NCBI RefSeq assembly: GCF_004193775.1
Contig: NC_041021.1
Location: 17,094,934 to 17,158,933 of the forward strand
Direction: 5' to 3'
DNA from: Glycine soja
Lineage: Eukaryota; Streptophyta; Magnoliopsida; Fabales; Fabaceae
DNA length: 64,000 nucleotides
Shown here: one piece after another, positions 21,760 through 32,868 of the stretch
Numbering within the stretch: position 1 is the first letter of the stretch
How the letters are laid out: each line of letters begins with the position of its first letter
The notes under the pieces: generated by a model
Seen by the model: only the letters and a program-made list of their open reading frames with translations
The model's database searches: none
Told to the model about the DNA's origin: nothing
Program-made: the position numbers and the translations under genes

Positions 21760-22098
21760 ATGAGTACCTGAAAAGGCCTAACAACAACGACATCAATCGC
21801 CTACTACAAATTGGAGAGACACGTGGGTTTCCATGTATGTTGGGTTCTATTGATTGCATGCATTGGGAATAGAAAAATTTTCTAGTTACATAGAGAGGTC
21901 AATATTGTAGAGGTGATCATCGGAAACCTACAATAATACTTGAAGTCCTCGCTTCACAAGATTTATGGATTTGGCATGCATATTTTGGAGTTGCAGGTTC
22001 AAACAATGGCATTAGTGTGTTAAACCAATCACTCGTGTTTAATGACGTTTTGTAAGGTCAAGCTCTTCCAATATAATTTTGAATTAATGGAGCCCCAT
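21760..22098 (+). pseudogene. PIF/Harbinger transposase remnant, piece 2 (catalytic region)
   Basis: The translation gives YLKRPNNNDINRLLQIGETR, then GFPCMLGSIDCMHWE, IILEVLASQDLWIWHAYFGV and AGSNNGISVLNQS, matching the DDE_Tnp_4 fold of plant PIF/Harbinger transposases that excise and insert DNA. The first catalytic Asp (SIDCMHW) is present. At the second position, where relatives have SNND, this copy has SNNG. There is a stop after HWE and others downstream. Element B is inserted at 22099, and the coding sequence resumes at 27465. Confidence 0.83.
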
Positions 22099-23006
22099 TG
22101 ATGCAATCCTACCCCGCAAGGGCATTGGGTAGAAGACTCCAAGTAGATTGGGCTAGAGATCCAAGGGAAGGCCCTAGGGTTCTCATGAGCCTTAGGGTAG
22201 ATTTCGAGCCCATGGGCTAAGTATGAGCCCGCTTATCTTTGTAAATATTAGAATAGGTATTTCCTTCATCTGGGCCTTGTATTTTGGCCATTCTAGTAGT
22301 ATAGGGTTTTAGCCTTGTATTTCGGGGCATTTTGAGTAGTCTTTGTAGTAAGGACTTTTTTTTGTATTTTCATGTTTTTTTGTCATGGGGTGAGCTTAGC
22401 TATTATAGGGGGTGTGTAGCTAAGCTCTAGCTTCTCATCTCAAGGAGGTGAGCTTAGCTATTAGAGAGGTATGTGTAGCTAAGCTCAAGCTTCTTTAGGA
22501 ATCTTCTTAAGGAAGCTTCTCAAGGAGGTGAGCTTAGTTATGAGAGGGGTGTGTGTAGCTAAGCTCTAGCTTCTCAAGGAAGTTTTCTCAAAGAAGCTTC
22601 CCAAGGAAGTTTTCTCAAGAAATCTTCTCAAGGAAGCTACCTAGTCTATAAATAGAAGCATGTGTAACACTTATTGTAACTTTGATGAATGAGAGTCTTG
22701 TGAGACATACTTCAAAGTTCCACTTCTCTCCCTCTTTTATTCCTTCAATTTCGTGCTCCCCCCTCTCTCTTTCTCTCCCTCTTTCTTTTCCTCCATTGAA
22801 GCATCCTCTCCAAGCTTCTTATCCAAAGCTCATCTTGGTGGCGAAGCTCCTTCTTCCATGGCTTATTCCCTAGTGGATGGCGCCTCCTCTCACCTCTTCT
22901 CCTTTGTCTTCCGCTGCATCTCCATGGTGGAAAATCACCATTGAAGGATCTCATTTAAGCTCAAAGATCCAGCCTCCATAGAAGCCCCACAAGCAAGCTT
23001 CCATCA
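22099..23006 (+). repeat. 5' LTR of gypsy element B
   Basis: It runs TGATGCAATCC...CTTCCATCA. The first ~200 bp resemble the LTRs of element A and of the solo LTR at 27602; the middle does not. U3 contains three GAGCTTAGCTA/TAGCTAAGCTC hairpins (22392-22566). The TATA box is CTATAAATAG near 22650. Confidence 0.9.
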
Positions 23007-23008
23007 AG

Positions 23009-23021
23009 TGGTAATCAGAGC
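23009..23021 (+). other. PBS of gypsy element B
   Basis: TGGTAATCAGAGC resembles the initiator-Met PBS with one extra A after TGGTA. The LTR ends two bases upstream. Confidence 0.75.
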
Positions 23022-24881
23022 ACAAGAGCTTCAGGTAGGTGCTCCTTAAACCTCCATTAACTTTTTTTCTTTACCTTCTCTTCCATTGTTGTTTCTTCAT
23101 TTTTCTCCATGTATGTCCTCACATGTCTTTTTCTAAATGTTGTTAACATGATTCTTTAGAGTTTCCAATGATTAAACTTGCTATAGAAACTAGATTTGAT
23201 TTTCTATGGTTCAAATTTCTTGTTCTTGTTCTTGAACCATGAATTGTGTTGAGTTTAGGTTCCTTTGAGTTTTGTCTTGTTATTTTTTGTGGCTGAAACC
23301 TAAACCAAAAAATTCTTACAAAAATATTAAAGTAGAAGAAAACCTCAAAAATCTAGAGTGACTTGTTCACCTATTGTAGTTTTGTCGTAGAAGTCATGTC
23401 TAGTCATGAAACTTGTCACATAAGATTTCTTATGTTGTGCTGAATTTTATTTTCTTGTTTCTTTGTCTAACTCATTTGTTCATGAGTGTATGAAATTCTT
23501 TTAGCCTATTATTTGATTTGAGTAAAATCTTTCATTTTAATTAGTCCTTAACATGTTCATGCAAAATTCTTAGAGAGTCTTTGATTGTGAACCTTTTCTT
23601 GAACTTTTAGGTTTCCTTATGATTGTGTCTATTGTGAATTTGAGTTTTGGTGATGGAATTGCTGGCTGAAATGTTGATCCTAAGTGAATATTGAACTCCT
23701 AAAACAGTGGTAAACAATCCTAGTGAGTTCAACATACATAGGAAGGTTGAAAGTAAGCCCAAGGCAATCAATATACCATGCTTAAAGAAACAAATCGCTG
23801 GTGCTGGCAGCTTGGACATACAAACTTGTAAATATTACTGAGAATTGTTTACTTCGAATTTTGAGCTGAAATTTTTACTTAATTTTCTAGACATCTGGAA
23901 AAAAGTTATAAAAAAGGAAACAAGTGATTTGGATAAAAGGAAAAAATACGAAAAATCACACAAGTTGGCAGGAAAATCAGTATCCAAAAAAAAAAAAGGT
24001 GAAAGGGAAGTGTGCTTGTTGTTTTGGCTCAAAATTTATTCTATAATTGGAAATTTCAATTGAAAATTAGTGTGAAGACAAGTTCCAAAGCTAGAGTTTT
24101 GTTGAGTCTTTTTTTCAGTTTTTTTACTCTACTCTAGAGCCATTCTAAGTTTCTCTTTGAGTCCAAGCTTGCTTCTATGTCCTTTTCATTGCTTTAATTG
24201 TTGAGTAATCCTTGAAAAATTGTCTTGTTAAAATTCCATTGGTTTAGCTTTCATTTCATTTTATTTGGTCTTTGGTTATTACTTGTCTCTTTGTTTCCTT
24301 GTTTGTTGGTTGCCATATAGGGAATTGGAAGGAGGATTGGTGCCATCCCTTGAAGAATTTGAGTTAAGAAGAAAGGGGCCAACCACCTTAAGAGCTATTG
24401 GACTAAGAAGCACTCCAAATTGAGTGAATCACCAAAGAGAGAACAACCACCAAAATTGAGGACCGTTTTGTAATTTTGTAATTTGCAATTTACTTACCTT
24501 CATTGCTTTCAAGTTTTGTAACAAAAAGGCGTTTCATTGGAAGTGTGTTGGGAGCCTCCAATTGGTTACCAAACTTCCATTTGTGTGTAATAATTTTAGG
24601 CAATTTTTCCTTAGGATAGTGAGTGTTTTGTTGGGAACCTTGAATGTGGTCATCCAAACACTCTTAGGATTCGCCTAGTTTACATTTCTTGCTTACTTTC
24701 ATAGCTTATTTCCTTTACCTTCCATTGTCAAACCACCTAGATAGCTTTCCTTTTACCAATTAGTTTTTTACCTTATCTTTCACACCTCTTTTAGTGTTTA
24801 TTTGGCTAGTTTCAACCATAGTTTCTTTTACCTTTTGTTTTCAAACCTCCAACAAGAAAGAACCACAACTTAGGAACCAAC
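23022..24881 (+). other. long untranslated leader of gypsy element B
   Basis: It is collinear with the element A leader and holds no credible ORF. Conserved blocks lie at 23800-24060 and 24320-24800. Confidence 0.65.
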
Positions 24882-26546
24882 ATGAGTCATCATTCATCTA
24901 GTTTTAATGGCAAGGGTACTAGTCATAAAGACCCTTTATCTAGAATCTTAGATGAGTTGAGTTCCCTCAAGTTATGGAAAGAAAAACAAGAGAGAAAAGA
25001 AAAAGGAAAAAAAAGAGTGGAAGAAATAAGTCAAGATGAAAGAAAGAAAATAAGAGAGGAAGAAAGAAGAAAAATAATGAAAGAAATGAAAAGAGAAAAA
25101 CATGCCTCCTATAGTAGTCATAACTCTTGCAAAAGCCTAAATGAAGAACTTCGTGACTATTACGAAGGAAGGCATAGGTCACATCTTAGACCTCACTCCC
25201 ATAGAAGAGAAAAGGAAAGAAAGCCTCAAGAGGCTAACATTAAACTCTCATACTTCCATGGAAAGGACAATGTAGAGGCTAACTTAGATTGGCAAATAAG
25301 GGTAGAGCAACAACTTAAAAAGAAGTCTACTTCAAAATCTTATGGCTCTCACTCTTATCCAAAGAAAGACCAAGGTCAAGGCATCTTAGGGGTGACACCT
25401 TCTAAGCCCAAAGATGATAAGGGTAATACAATAGAAAAGCAAGCCCCTAAGGCTAGTATGCAAGAGAAAACTAGCTCTATAAAGTGCTTTAAATGTCTTG
25501 GAAGAGGACACATTACTTCTCAATGCCCCACCACAAAAACCATGATTATGAGGGGCCAAGACATTTATAGTAGCCAAGATGAGGCTACTACTTCACCTTC
25601 CTCTAGTGAAAGTGAAAAAGCAAAAGGGGAAGGATCTAGTGAAGAAATCTACCCCCAAGAAGAAGGACAACCATTAGTGGATAAAGAGAAGTGTAAGGAG
25701 GTAAGTGTCTCCTCCAAGAGTTTAGCTAAGAAGGAAACTCATTTTACAATAAAGACAAACATTAAAGAAACTTTCCCTCTTAGACAACCTCCACATTTTC
25801 TCTTTTGTAAAAAGGCACTTGCTAGCATTGCCACACCTCTTGGGCTTGAGTTTATTCCTCAAGTAAAGAAGTTGTTGGATGAGGGTTTGGTTCGCAAGAG
25901 CTTAAATCCTTGTGCTTTGTTGGTGCCCAAAATAGGTATTATTAGGCACCAAGTCTCTAAAATAGGTGTCATGATGAATGTTTTGAGTGGTGCAACACTC
26001 TTTTGTAAAATCACTCATGCACCCAACATCTTCATGATTTGTGTACATAGGGACCCATTAGGTAGGTTTGTTCTTATTTTTAGTTTCAATACAAACTTAG
26101 GTACTCATATGGGACACCTTAGGTTTGTCATACTTTTTGGTAGGAATAATCAATATGAAAATACAGAAAAAGGTATGTTTTATTGCGTTACTTTTCTTAA
26201 TTTTTCAAATAGTGATCAAGGGGTTCCCATGAACCCTAAGAGAATAAAGGTCATTCCTGAGTGGCCCACTCCACCAAGTATAAGAAAAATTTGGGGCTTC
26301 CATGACTTAACAAACTTTTACAAAAGGTTTGCCCCATATTTTTCTATACTTGTAGCACCACTCATTGAGTTGGTAAGAAACCATGTTCTTTCATGGGAAG
26401 ATGCCCAGGAAATGGGTTTTCAGACCTTACCTTACTTCAACATACCAAACACCACTAATACATATGTTTTTGTATTTTTTACAGGTGTTGAGGGAAGGAG
26501 TCCAGAGTATGAAGAACCTCGGGATTTGAGGTCAAATCCTTTCTAA
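24882..26546 (+). CDS. gag/RT-relic fusion ORF of gypsy element B
   Basis: The 554-residue frame is the homologue of 17195-18907 with the same parts in the same order: charged coiled-coil-like N-terminus, gag fragment NLDWQIRVEQQLKKKS, CCHC knuckle CFKCLGRGHITSQC near 200, Ser/Glu stretch, RT entry segment, LIFSFNTNLG in place of the YxDD motif, and the thumb IKVIPEWPTPPSIRKIWGF. It ends NPF-stop just before the purine tract, so this copy probably shows the ancestral C-terminus. Both copies stay open over more than 1.6 kb, suggesting the deletions predate the family's spread and the ORF may be kept for its Gag-like part. Confidence 0.77.
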   Translation: MSHHSSSFNGKGTSHKDPLSRILDELSSLKLWKEKQERKEKGKKRVEEISQDERKKIREEERRKIMKEMKREKHASYSSHNSCKSLNEELRDYYEGRHRSHLRPHSHRREKERKPQEANIKLSYFHGKDNVEANLDWQIRVEQQLKKKSTSKSYGSHSYPKKDQGQGILGVTPSKPKDDKGNTIEKQAPKASMQEKTSSIKCFKCLGRGHITSQCPTTKTMIMRGQDIYSSQDEATTSPSSSESEKAKGEGSSEEIYPQEEGQPLVDKEKCKEVSVSSKSLAKKETHFTIKTNIKETFPLRQPPHFLFCKKALASIATPLGLEFIPQVKKLLDEGLVRKSLNPCALLVPKIGIIRHQVSKIGVMMNVLSGATLFCKITHAPNIFMICVHRDPLGRFVLIFSFNTNLGTHMGHLRFVILFGRNNQYENTEKGMFYCVTFLNFSNSDQGVPMNPKRIKVIPEWPTPPSIRKIWGFHDLTNFYKRFAPYFSILVAPLIELVRNHVLSWEDAQEMGFQTLPYFNIPNTTNTYVFVFFTGVEGRSPEYEEPRDLRSNPF

Positions 26547-26557
26547 GGTGGATGGAA

Positions 26558-27464
26558 TGATGCAATCCTACCCCGCAAGGGCATTGGGTAGAAGACTCCA
26601 AGTAGATTGGGCTAGAGATCCAAGGGAAGGCCCTAGGGTTCTCATGAGCCTTAGGGTAGATTTCGAGCCCATGGGCTAAGTATGAGCCCGCTTATCTTTG
26701 TAAATATTAGAATAGGTATTTCCTTCGTCTGGGCCTTGTATTTTGGCCATTCTAGTAGTATAGGGTTTTAGCCTTGTATTTCGGGGCATTTTGAGTAGTC
26801 TTTGTAGTAAGGACTTTTTTTTGTATTTTCATGTTTTTTTGTCATGGGGTGAGCTTAGCTATTATAGGGGGTGTGTAGCTAAGCTCTAGCTTCTCATCTC
26901 AAGGAGGTGAGCTTAGCTATTAGAGAGGTATGTGTAGCTAAGCTCAAGCTTCTTTAGGAATCTTCTTAAGGAAGCTTCTCAAGGAGGTGAGCTTAGTTAT
27001 GAGAGGGGTGTGTGTAGCTAAGCTCTAGCTTCTCAAGGAAGTTTTCTCAAAGAAGCTTCTCAAGGAAGTTTTCTCAAGAAAGCTTCTCAAGGAAGCTACC
27101 TAGTCTATAAATAGAAGCATTGTAACACTTATTGTAACTTTGATGAATGAGAGTCTTGTGATACATACTTCCAAGTTCCACTTCTATCCCTCTTTTATTC
27201 CTTCAATTTCGTGCTCCCCCCTCTCTCTTTCTCTCCCTCTTTCTTTTCTTCCATTGAAGCATCCTCTCCAAGCTTCTTATCCAAAGCTCATCTTGGTGGC
27301 GAAGCTCCTTCTTCCATGGCTTATTCCCTAGTGGATGGCGCCTCCTCTCACCTCTTCTCCTTTGCCTTCTGCTGCATCTCCATGGTGGCAAATCACCATT
27401 GAAGGACCTCATTGAAGCTCAAAGATCCAGCCTCCATAGAAGCCCCACAAGCAAGCTTCCATCA
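26558..27464 (+). repeat. 3' LTR of gypsy element B
   Basis: It is nearly identical to 22099-23006; the few differences include CTTCTC for CTTCCC near 27058 and loss of TGTG in 'agcatgtgtaac' near 27120. The purine tract AAGGTGGATGGAA precedes it. Confidence 0.9.
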
Positions 27465-27601
27465 CCCATATAACATGGGGTACTATCTTTCAGATGACAC
27501 TTATCCTGATTAGGTCACTTTTTTAAAGACCACCCCAAAGCCACAAGAAAAAAAAAAGAAAGTTATTTCCAAAATGTCAAGATGGGGTGAGAAATGATTT
27601 G
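27465..27601 (+). pseudogene. PIF/Harbinger transposase remnant, piece 3
   Basis: The translation YNMGYYLSDDTYPD-stop-VTFLKTTPKPQEKKKKV continues the transposase after element B. Where relatives have KDVERAFG with the third catalytic residue Glu, this copy reads approximately EKWFG across the next insertion, so that Glu is lost. Confidence 0.78.
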
Positions 27602-28567
27602 TGATGCAATCCCACCCCCCAAGGGCACTGGAGAGAAGACTCCAAGAAGATTGGGCCAGAGATGCAAGAGAAGGCCCTAGGATTCTCATGAGCCTTAGGG
27701 TAGATTTCGAGCCCATGGGCTAAGTACAAGCCCACTTATCTTTGTACATATTAGATTAATGTTTCATTATTTTTGGGCGTTGTATTTAGGGCTCCATAAT
27801 GTAGGTAGGGTACCCTAGAAATGTAGGATTTTTCAGCCCTTGTATTTTAGGGCACCTAGACTAGTTTTTTGTATTAGGGGTAGTTTTGTAATTTCACATG
27901 CATTAAGTGAATATTTGATGTGTGTGTTGGGAAATAAATTTAATTGAATTGGGAGAAGCCCAATCCAATTAAATTTTAGAGGGGGAGGTGAGCATTTTCT
28001 TGCTACACCTCATTGTCACATCATATAGTCATACTTTGTGCATGTCCTTCATTCTTTACATGCCCCATGACACCTAAGCACACTTAGTGGAGAATCTTGG
28101 ACTTGATCTTGGATTAGTGGGCTGATCCATAGCTAAAATTCACTAATTATAATTAGTGAAATTTTGGCTCCAAAATTTGACTCCACAAATTCAAGTGAAA
28201 TTTGAATAGAAATTCAAATTTCCCTCCAATTTTGTGTGACAGTTAGGCTATAAATAGAGGCCATGTGTGTGCATTTTTTAAAATTTAACCATTTGAGAAT
28301 TACATTTCAAAGTTCAGACCTCATTTGAGGCATAAAATTTCGTGCTCCTTCACTCCTTATCCTTCCACTGATCTTCTTGTACCTTCAAGCTCTTATCCAT
28401 GGCTTCCTACGGTGGTGAGCTTCTTCTTGACTCATCTTCTCCTTGAAGTGGCGTCTCCAATCATCTTTCTTCCATGTCCATTCCGCTGCCATTAAACTTC
28501 AAGAAGCAAAGGACCCCATTGATTAAGAATATCCAAGGCCTACAAGCTCCACATAGGAGCTACATCA
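27602..28567 (+). repeat. solo LTR, element A type, in PIF transposase
   Basis: The 966-bp LTR runs TGATGCAATCC...CTACATCA and is flanked by TTTG (27598-27601 and 28568-28571), probably part of a 5-bp duplication. Transposase sequence resumes with FGVLKS on the far side. The TATA box GGCTATAAATAGAGG lies near 28247. It is the fullest example of the A-type LTR in the window. Confidence 0.88.
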
Positions 28568-28729
28568 TTTGGTGTGCTTAAATCTTGATTTGCAATTATA
28601 TGGGTCCATCGCATAATTGGCAAACAGGTAGAAGGAAGAACATAATGTTGGCATGCATTATATTGCACAACATGATTGTTGAAAACTAACGAGATACATA
28701 CAATGGCAACTTTGATGTTGATTACGATT
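28568..28729 (+). pseudogene. PIF/Harbinger transposase remnant, piece 4 (C-terminus)
   Basis: It reads FGVLKS, then with frame changes the equivalents of NIMYACIILHNMIVE, and ends RDTYNGNFDVDYD-stop, which matches the usual end of this transposase type. Confidence 0.75.
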
Positions 28730-30108
28730 GAATAAGAAAATAACACGAGGGGGGATTGAATCACACACAAGAAAAGGGATTGAATCACGTTTGTCGTCTG
28801 ATGTAAATAAACCTAAAAATACTTAGAGATCAAACTATATTAGATGATGAGAAAAAACAATTTTCTTTGTAAAACAAAACAAGATATAAGATCTACTTAT
28901 GGCTCTTATACTTGCAAGCTCTACCCGAAGCTTGACTTAAACCTAGTATTATTTGTCCTACCAATCCACTGCTAGCTCTAAACAAATCAATAAAATTTGT
29001 TGGAAGTTTGCACACTAACTAAATATGTGATCATTTTACAGACAAATATATCACTCAGTACTTTTAGTTTTTTCTTTTAAGGTATACAAAGGATTTTGAG
29101 AGTTTAGTATCTTTACAAGAATTTACAAAAATATTTATAAGAAAGAATGAAAAAATATTTTTGTGTAGATGATTTGTATCTTGTTTCTTCTAAGTTTCTT
29201 TTATATATAGCCTTCATCTCCAAGTATCCATTGTCTCGCAACAATTCGATTGTTCCCTCTATTCTTCGTCTGAAGTCTTAAGAAAATTGGAGCATTTAAT
29301 GCTTGCATCAAATGCACGTCCCTTTTTCATGCAAAGTCCATACTGAGCTAGCATGTGTTGTACTTTAGTAGAAAAGTCATATTTTTCATCATAGCAGATT
29401 TGCCACAACAGAATGCGCCTTTTGATAAGGATCAATATTTTTCTTCATAGGACTTCTCCCAATCTTTTCTCATGGTCAGACCATCTAGAGCACACTCAAA
29501 CATAGAAGCAATGGTGGTTGGAGAGATCACCACCTAAGTCCCAACAATAATCCATGTTGCCTAGCCGTTCCCCGGAAAAGAGCATAGGGGCCATAGTGCC
29601 AGATGCTAAAATTTTCCAGAAAAGAAGTCCAACCCACCCCCATCAAACAATCCCTTCATGTCAAAGCCTTCCTCCTTCAAGCTTTGGAAGTTAATCCATA
29701 TCTCAAGGATAAATTAATCTTCAGGGAAAGCTTGAGTGGCATATTCAACATAGTTGATGGTGGGAATGCCAGAGGACTCGTTCTTCCTTAGAGGTGTCAT
29801 TGTTCACAAAGAGCTTTTGAAATGAGAGAAAATATACTTTTTTTGAAGTCTTTGAGTTCTCAAATGATGATTTTTCATAAGTACAAATACTTCTAAGAGT
29901 TCAAAAATTTAAAGAGCTTCTCTAAGTGCTCACGTTTGCCTTTTTTAGTTTTTCAAAAAGAAGAGGAGATAGCGATTGATGTAACAACTCAAATCTCATT
30001 AGATATATTTTGAAAATTTTTTTCCAATCATGGCAAGAATTGAGGCACACGTTTCTCAGTAAAAACTAAAAAGCTTTCGTCTTTGTGAACACATTTCCTC
30101 TTTCATCC
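28730..30108. other. unassigned AT-rich stretch
   Basis: No gene, LTR end or clear repeat was recognised. A 62-residue frame at 29603-29791 has no known motif. The segment may hold the terminal part of the PIF element or old LTR sequence. Confidence 0.35.
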
Positions 30109-31735
30109 TTAACAGTTGTAAATAGTAGTTGCAACAGACACATATTCAGCTTTAGCTATAGACAAAGCAATGGGGTTTTGTTTCTTGCTTGCCCAAGATA
30201 TCAAACAAGGTCCAATATAGTGGCATCCTCCACTTGTGCTCTTCCTTTCTACTCTGTCTCCTGCATATTCTACATCATAGTAATATACTAACATGAAATC
30301 TTGATTTTTCTTATAAAACAGACATTGCTTAGTGGTACCCAGTAGATAATGTGAGAACCTTTTTACAACTTTTAGATGTGATTCTTGAGGATCATACTGA
30401 AATCTAGCTCATAGACATACCCTATGCATAATATCAGGTCTACTTGAGGTTATATATAGAAGGGACCCGAACATACCTATGTTGATTATCTGATCTACTA
30501 CTTTACATGATTCATCTTTGCACAGACGATTAGAAGCATGCATTGGAGTTTTCATAGGTTTAGCATCTTCCATTTTAAGCTTCTTCAAAAGTTCCTTAGT
30601 GTGTTTTTGTTGGTGAAAATAGATGCTTTTATTGTCCTGCTTGATTTGAAGCCCTAGAAAGAACTTAAGTTATCCTATCATGCTCATTTCAAACTCACTC
30701 TTCATAAGATCAAAGAAATCCTTGCACAGATTCATAAGTAACTCCAAAGATAATATCATCAACATATATATGAACTATAACGAACTCCTTGCCAACTTTT
30801 CTTCTAAAGAGTTATTTCTACCTTTCCTCTGATAAAACCATTTTCTAAAAGAAAAGAGCTCAGTATGTCATACCAAGCACATGGTCCGTATTCAAAACCA
30901 TACAAAGGCTTTTGAAGTTCGAAAACATGGTCTGGAAGTGTATGATTTTGAGCTGTTTGGTAAATGGTGAGACTGTTCAATAGGAACAACAGTGGATGGT
31001 TGAGGTGGATTGGATGTTGGAATGGAAAGGTCAACATTAAACTGGTCTGTCTGTGCAGTATGGGAAGATTGAACAAAATCAAAACTAGGCTGAGGAGAGA
31101 GGTCAATAAGAGAAGGTTGATCTGAGCCAGGTTGTGGTAAATTTAAGGGTTGTGTAATGGGAATAAGAGAAAATTTATGCTTAGTGATTGGAGAGTTAGA
31201 CTGTTTAGAAGAAAAAGGACTCAAATAGATCAGCATAAGGAAACTTTGACTCATCAAAGATTACATCCGTAGAAATATAAAACTCTTCTAGAGGGAGATA
31301 AACATTTATACCCTTTATGAGAGGTAGAATAATACATTCATAAGACCTAAAGTCTAATTTTTGTTTGTTATAAGGTCTAAGCAAGGGAAAGCAAGAACAT
31401 CCAAAGGTTTTGAGAAAAATATAATCAAAAAATTTGTGAAACAACACATGATAAGGTATTTCTAACATAAGGGATGTTGTAGGTAATCTATTTATCAAGT
31501 AGACAACTGTACAAAATGCAGTAAAGAAAGACCAAACTCAACAATATGTTTATGTTTCTTTCCATAACCCCATTTTAACGATGGGTGTGGGCACAAACCA
31601 ATCTATGATGAATACCACAGTCAGCTAAAAAGGTGTTAATGGTCTAAACACCCCTCCCCAATCAGTTTGAAGGCTTTTGATTTTTGAATTAAGTAGTAAT
31701 TCTTCCATAGCTTTAAAGTTGAAGAAGCGAATGAA
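30109..31735 (-). pseudogene. copia pol remnant (INT, linker, RT, RNase H)
   Basis: On the minus strand, integrase sequence (31735-31205) reads SLQTDWGGVFRPLTPF, NRLPTTSLM, LKTFGCSCFPLLRPYNKQKL and STDVIFDESKFPYADL. A Pro/Ser/Gln-rich linker follows (31200-30930). RT resumes at KPLYGFEYGPCAWYDILSSF near 30910-30850, has YVDD in HIYVDDIIFG near 30765, and passes with stops to RNase H DVEYAGDRVERKSTSGGCHY (30294-30109). The RT N-terminus is deleted, joining linker to RT. No LTR is visible. Confidence 0.83.
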
Positions 31736-32226
31736 TTCCTTCGGATCATTCAACAAAGCGAATTCAAAGTAATTGAACAGCTCAACAAGACCCCAGCTAA
31801 GGTCTCCCTGTTGGAGCTACTCATGAGTTTTGATCTTCACAGGGCACTGCTAGTTAAGGTATTAAACAAAGCCCATGTGGCCAAAGATATCTTTGTGGAG
31901 GGCTTCGAGGGCATCATCAACAACATTACTGCCAATAATTACCTCACCTTCGCCGATGAGGAGATACCCTTCAAGGGGCGAGGGCATAATAGGGCCTTGC
32001 ATGTGTCCGTCAAGTGTATGGACCACATCGTGGCTAAGGTACTCATCGGCAATAGCTCATCGCCTAACGTCATGCCTAAGAGCACATTAGACAAGCTGCC
32101 TTTCAATGTGTCACATCTAAGGCCTCCATGATAGTACAGGCTTTTGACGGCAGCCGTCGAAACGTAGTAGGAGAGATTGACCTCCCAATTTAGGTTGGAC
32201 CTTACCTTTGTCAGATCACTTTCCAA
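31736..32226 (+). pseudogene. Ogre protease region (decayed)
   Basis: From about 31736 the frame reads EFLRIIQQSEFKVIEQLNKT, then an open stretch (31811-32131) with AHVAKDIFVEGFEGIINNI, FADEEIPFKGRGHNRALHV and the protease core KVLIGNSSSPNVMPKSTLDK. Relatives have LIDNGSS here, so the catalytic Asp is changed to Gly. A stop follows at 32129. The domain would process the gag-pol polyprotein. Confidence 0.75.
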
Positions 32227-32868
32227 GTGATGGATATCAACCCGGCCTATAGCTGCCTTCTAGGCCGGTCGTGGATTCACGTAGTCAGGGTGGTCCCTTT
32301 GACGATCCACCAAAGGTTGAAGTTTGTGGTGGAAGGGCAGTTGATCATCGTCTCAAGGGAAGAAGACATCCTGGTAAATTGTCCTTCCTCTACGCCCTAT
32401 GTAGAGGCCGCAGAGGAATCCTTGGAGACGACTTTTCAATCATTCGAGGTAGTGAGCTATGCCTCTGTTGAGTCTCTCCCTACGCAACCATATTTATCTA
32501 GCGCCGCACTGATGGCGGCCCGAATGATGTTAGGGCACGGGTATGAGCCCGTAATGGGCTTAGGTCGGAACAGCAATGGCGTGACCAGTTTGGTGGAATT
32601 CAAGGAGAAACACGGAAGGTTCGGGCTAGGATATAAGCCCATATGCGCCAATGTGAGAAGAAGTGCCCTAGAAAGGAAGGGCAGGAGCATGGGCCAGCAG
32701 CAAGGGCCACAAGTAAAAGAGACCCCTCCGTCTCACATCAGCAAAAGCTTTGTAAGCACGGGCTGGAGGTGTGAAGGCCGACTCGCCATGATCCACGATG
32801 AAGTCCCCCTAGAGCATTCGAATTGGGTGCAGTTGTGCCTTCCTGAGTTCGAGATAGAGAACTGGTAA
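32227..32868 (+). pseudogene. Ogre protease end and G-patch domain
   Basis: The 213-residue frame starts MMDINPAYSCLLGRSWIHVV, the end of the retroviral-type protease (relatives have LLGRPWIH). Around residues 96-138 it reads AARMMLGHGYEPVMGLGRNS followed by a GxGY-ending segment, a G-patch-like motif known in Tat/Ogre elements and usually linked to RNA binding. It ends ENW-stop where a GTAAGT donor begins, so the stop lies in the candidate intron. Confidence 0.77.

Larger units (their letters stand above)
22099..27464 (+). mobile_element. Non-autonomous Ty3/gypsy element B, complete with TSD
   Basis: The structure is 5' LTR 22099-23006, PBS 23009-23021, leader, ORF 24882-26546, and 3' LTR 26558-27464. 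The target duplication CCCAT is at 22094-22098 and 27465-27469. LTR lengths are 908 and 907 bp and differ at few sites, which suggests a fairly recent insertion. It encodes no protease, integrase or active RT. It inserted into a PIF transposase pseudogene. Confidence 0.92.

Noticed and set aside
22682..22954. Overlapping frames on both strands, repeated at 27140-27412
   Set aside because: They lie in the R/U5 part of the element B LTRs, and their similarity reflects the LTR pair.
29603..29791. 62-residue frame
   Set aside because: It is short, has no known motif and has no supporting context.
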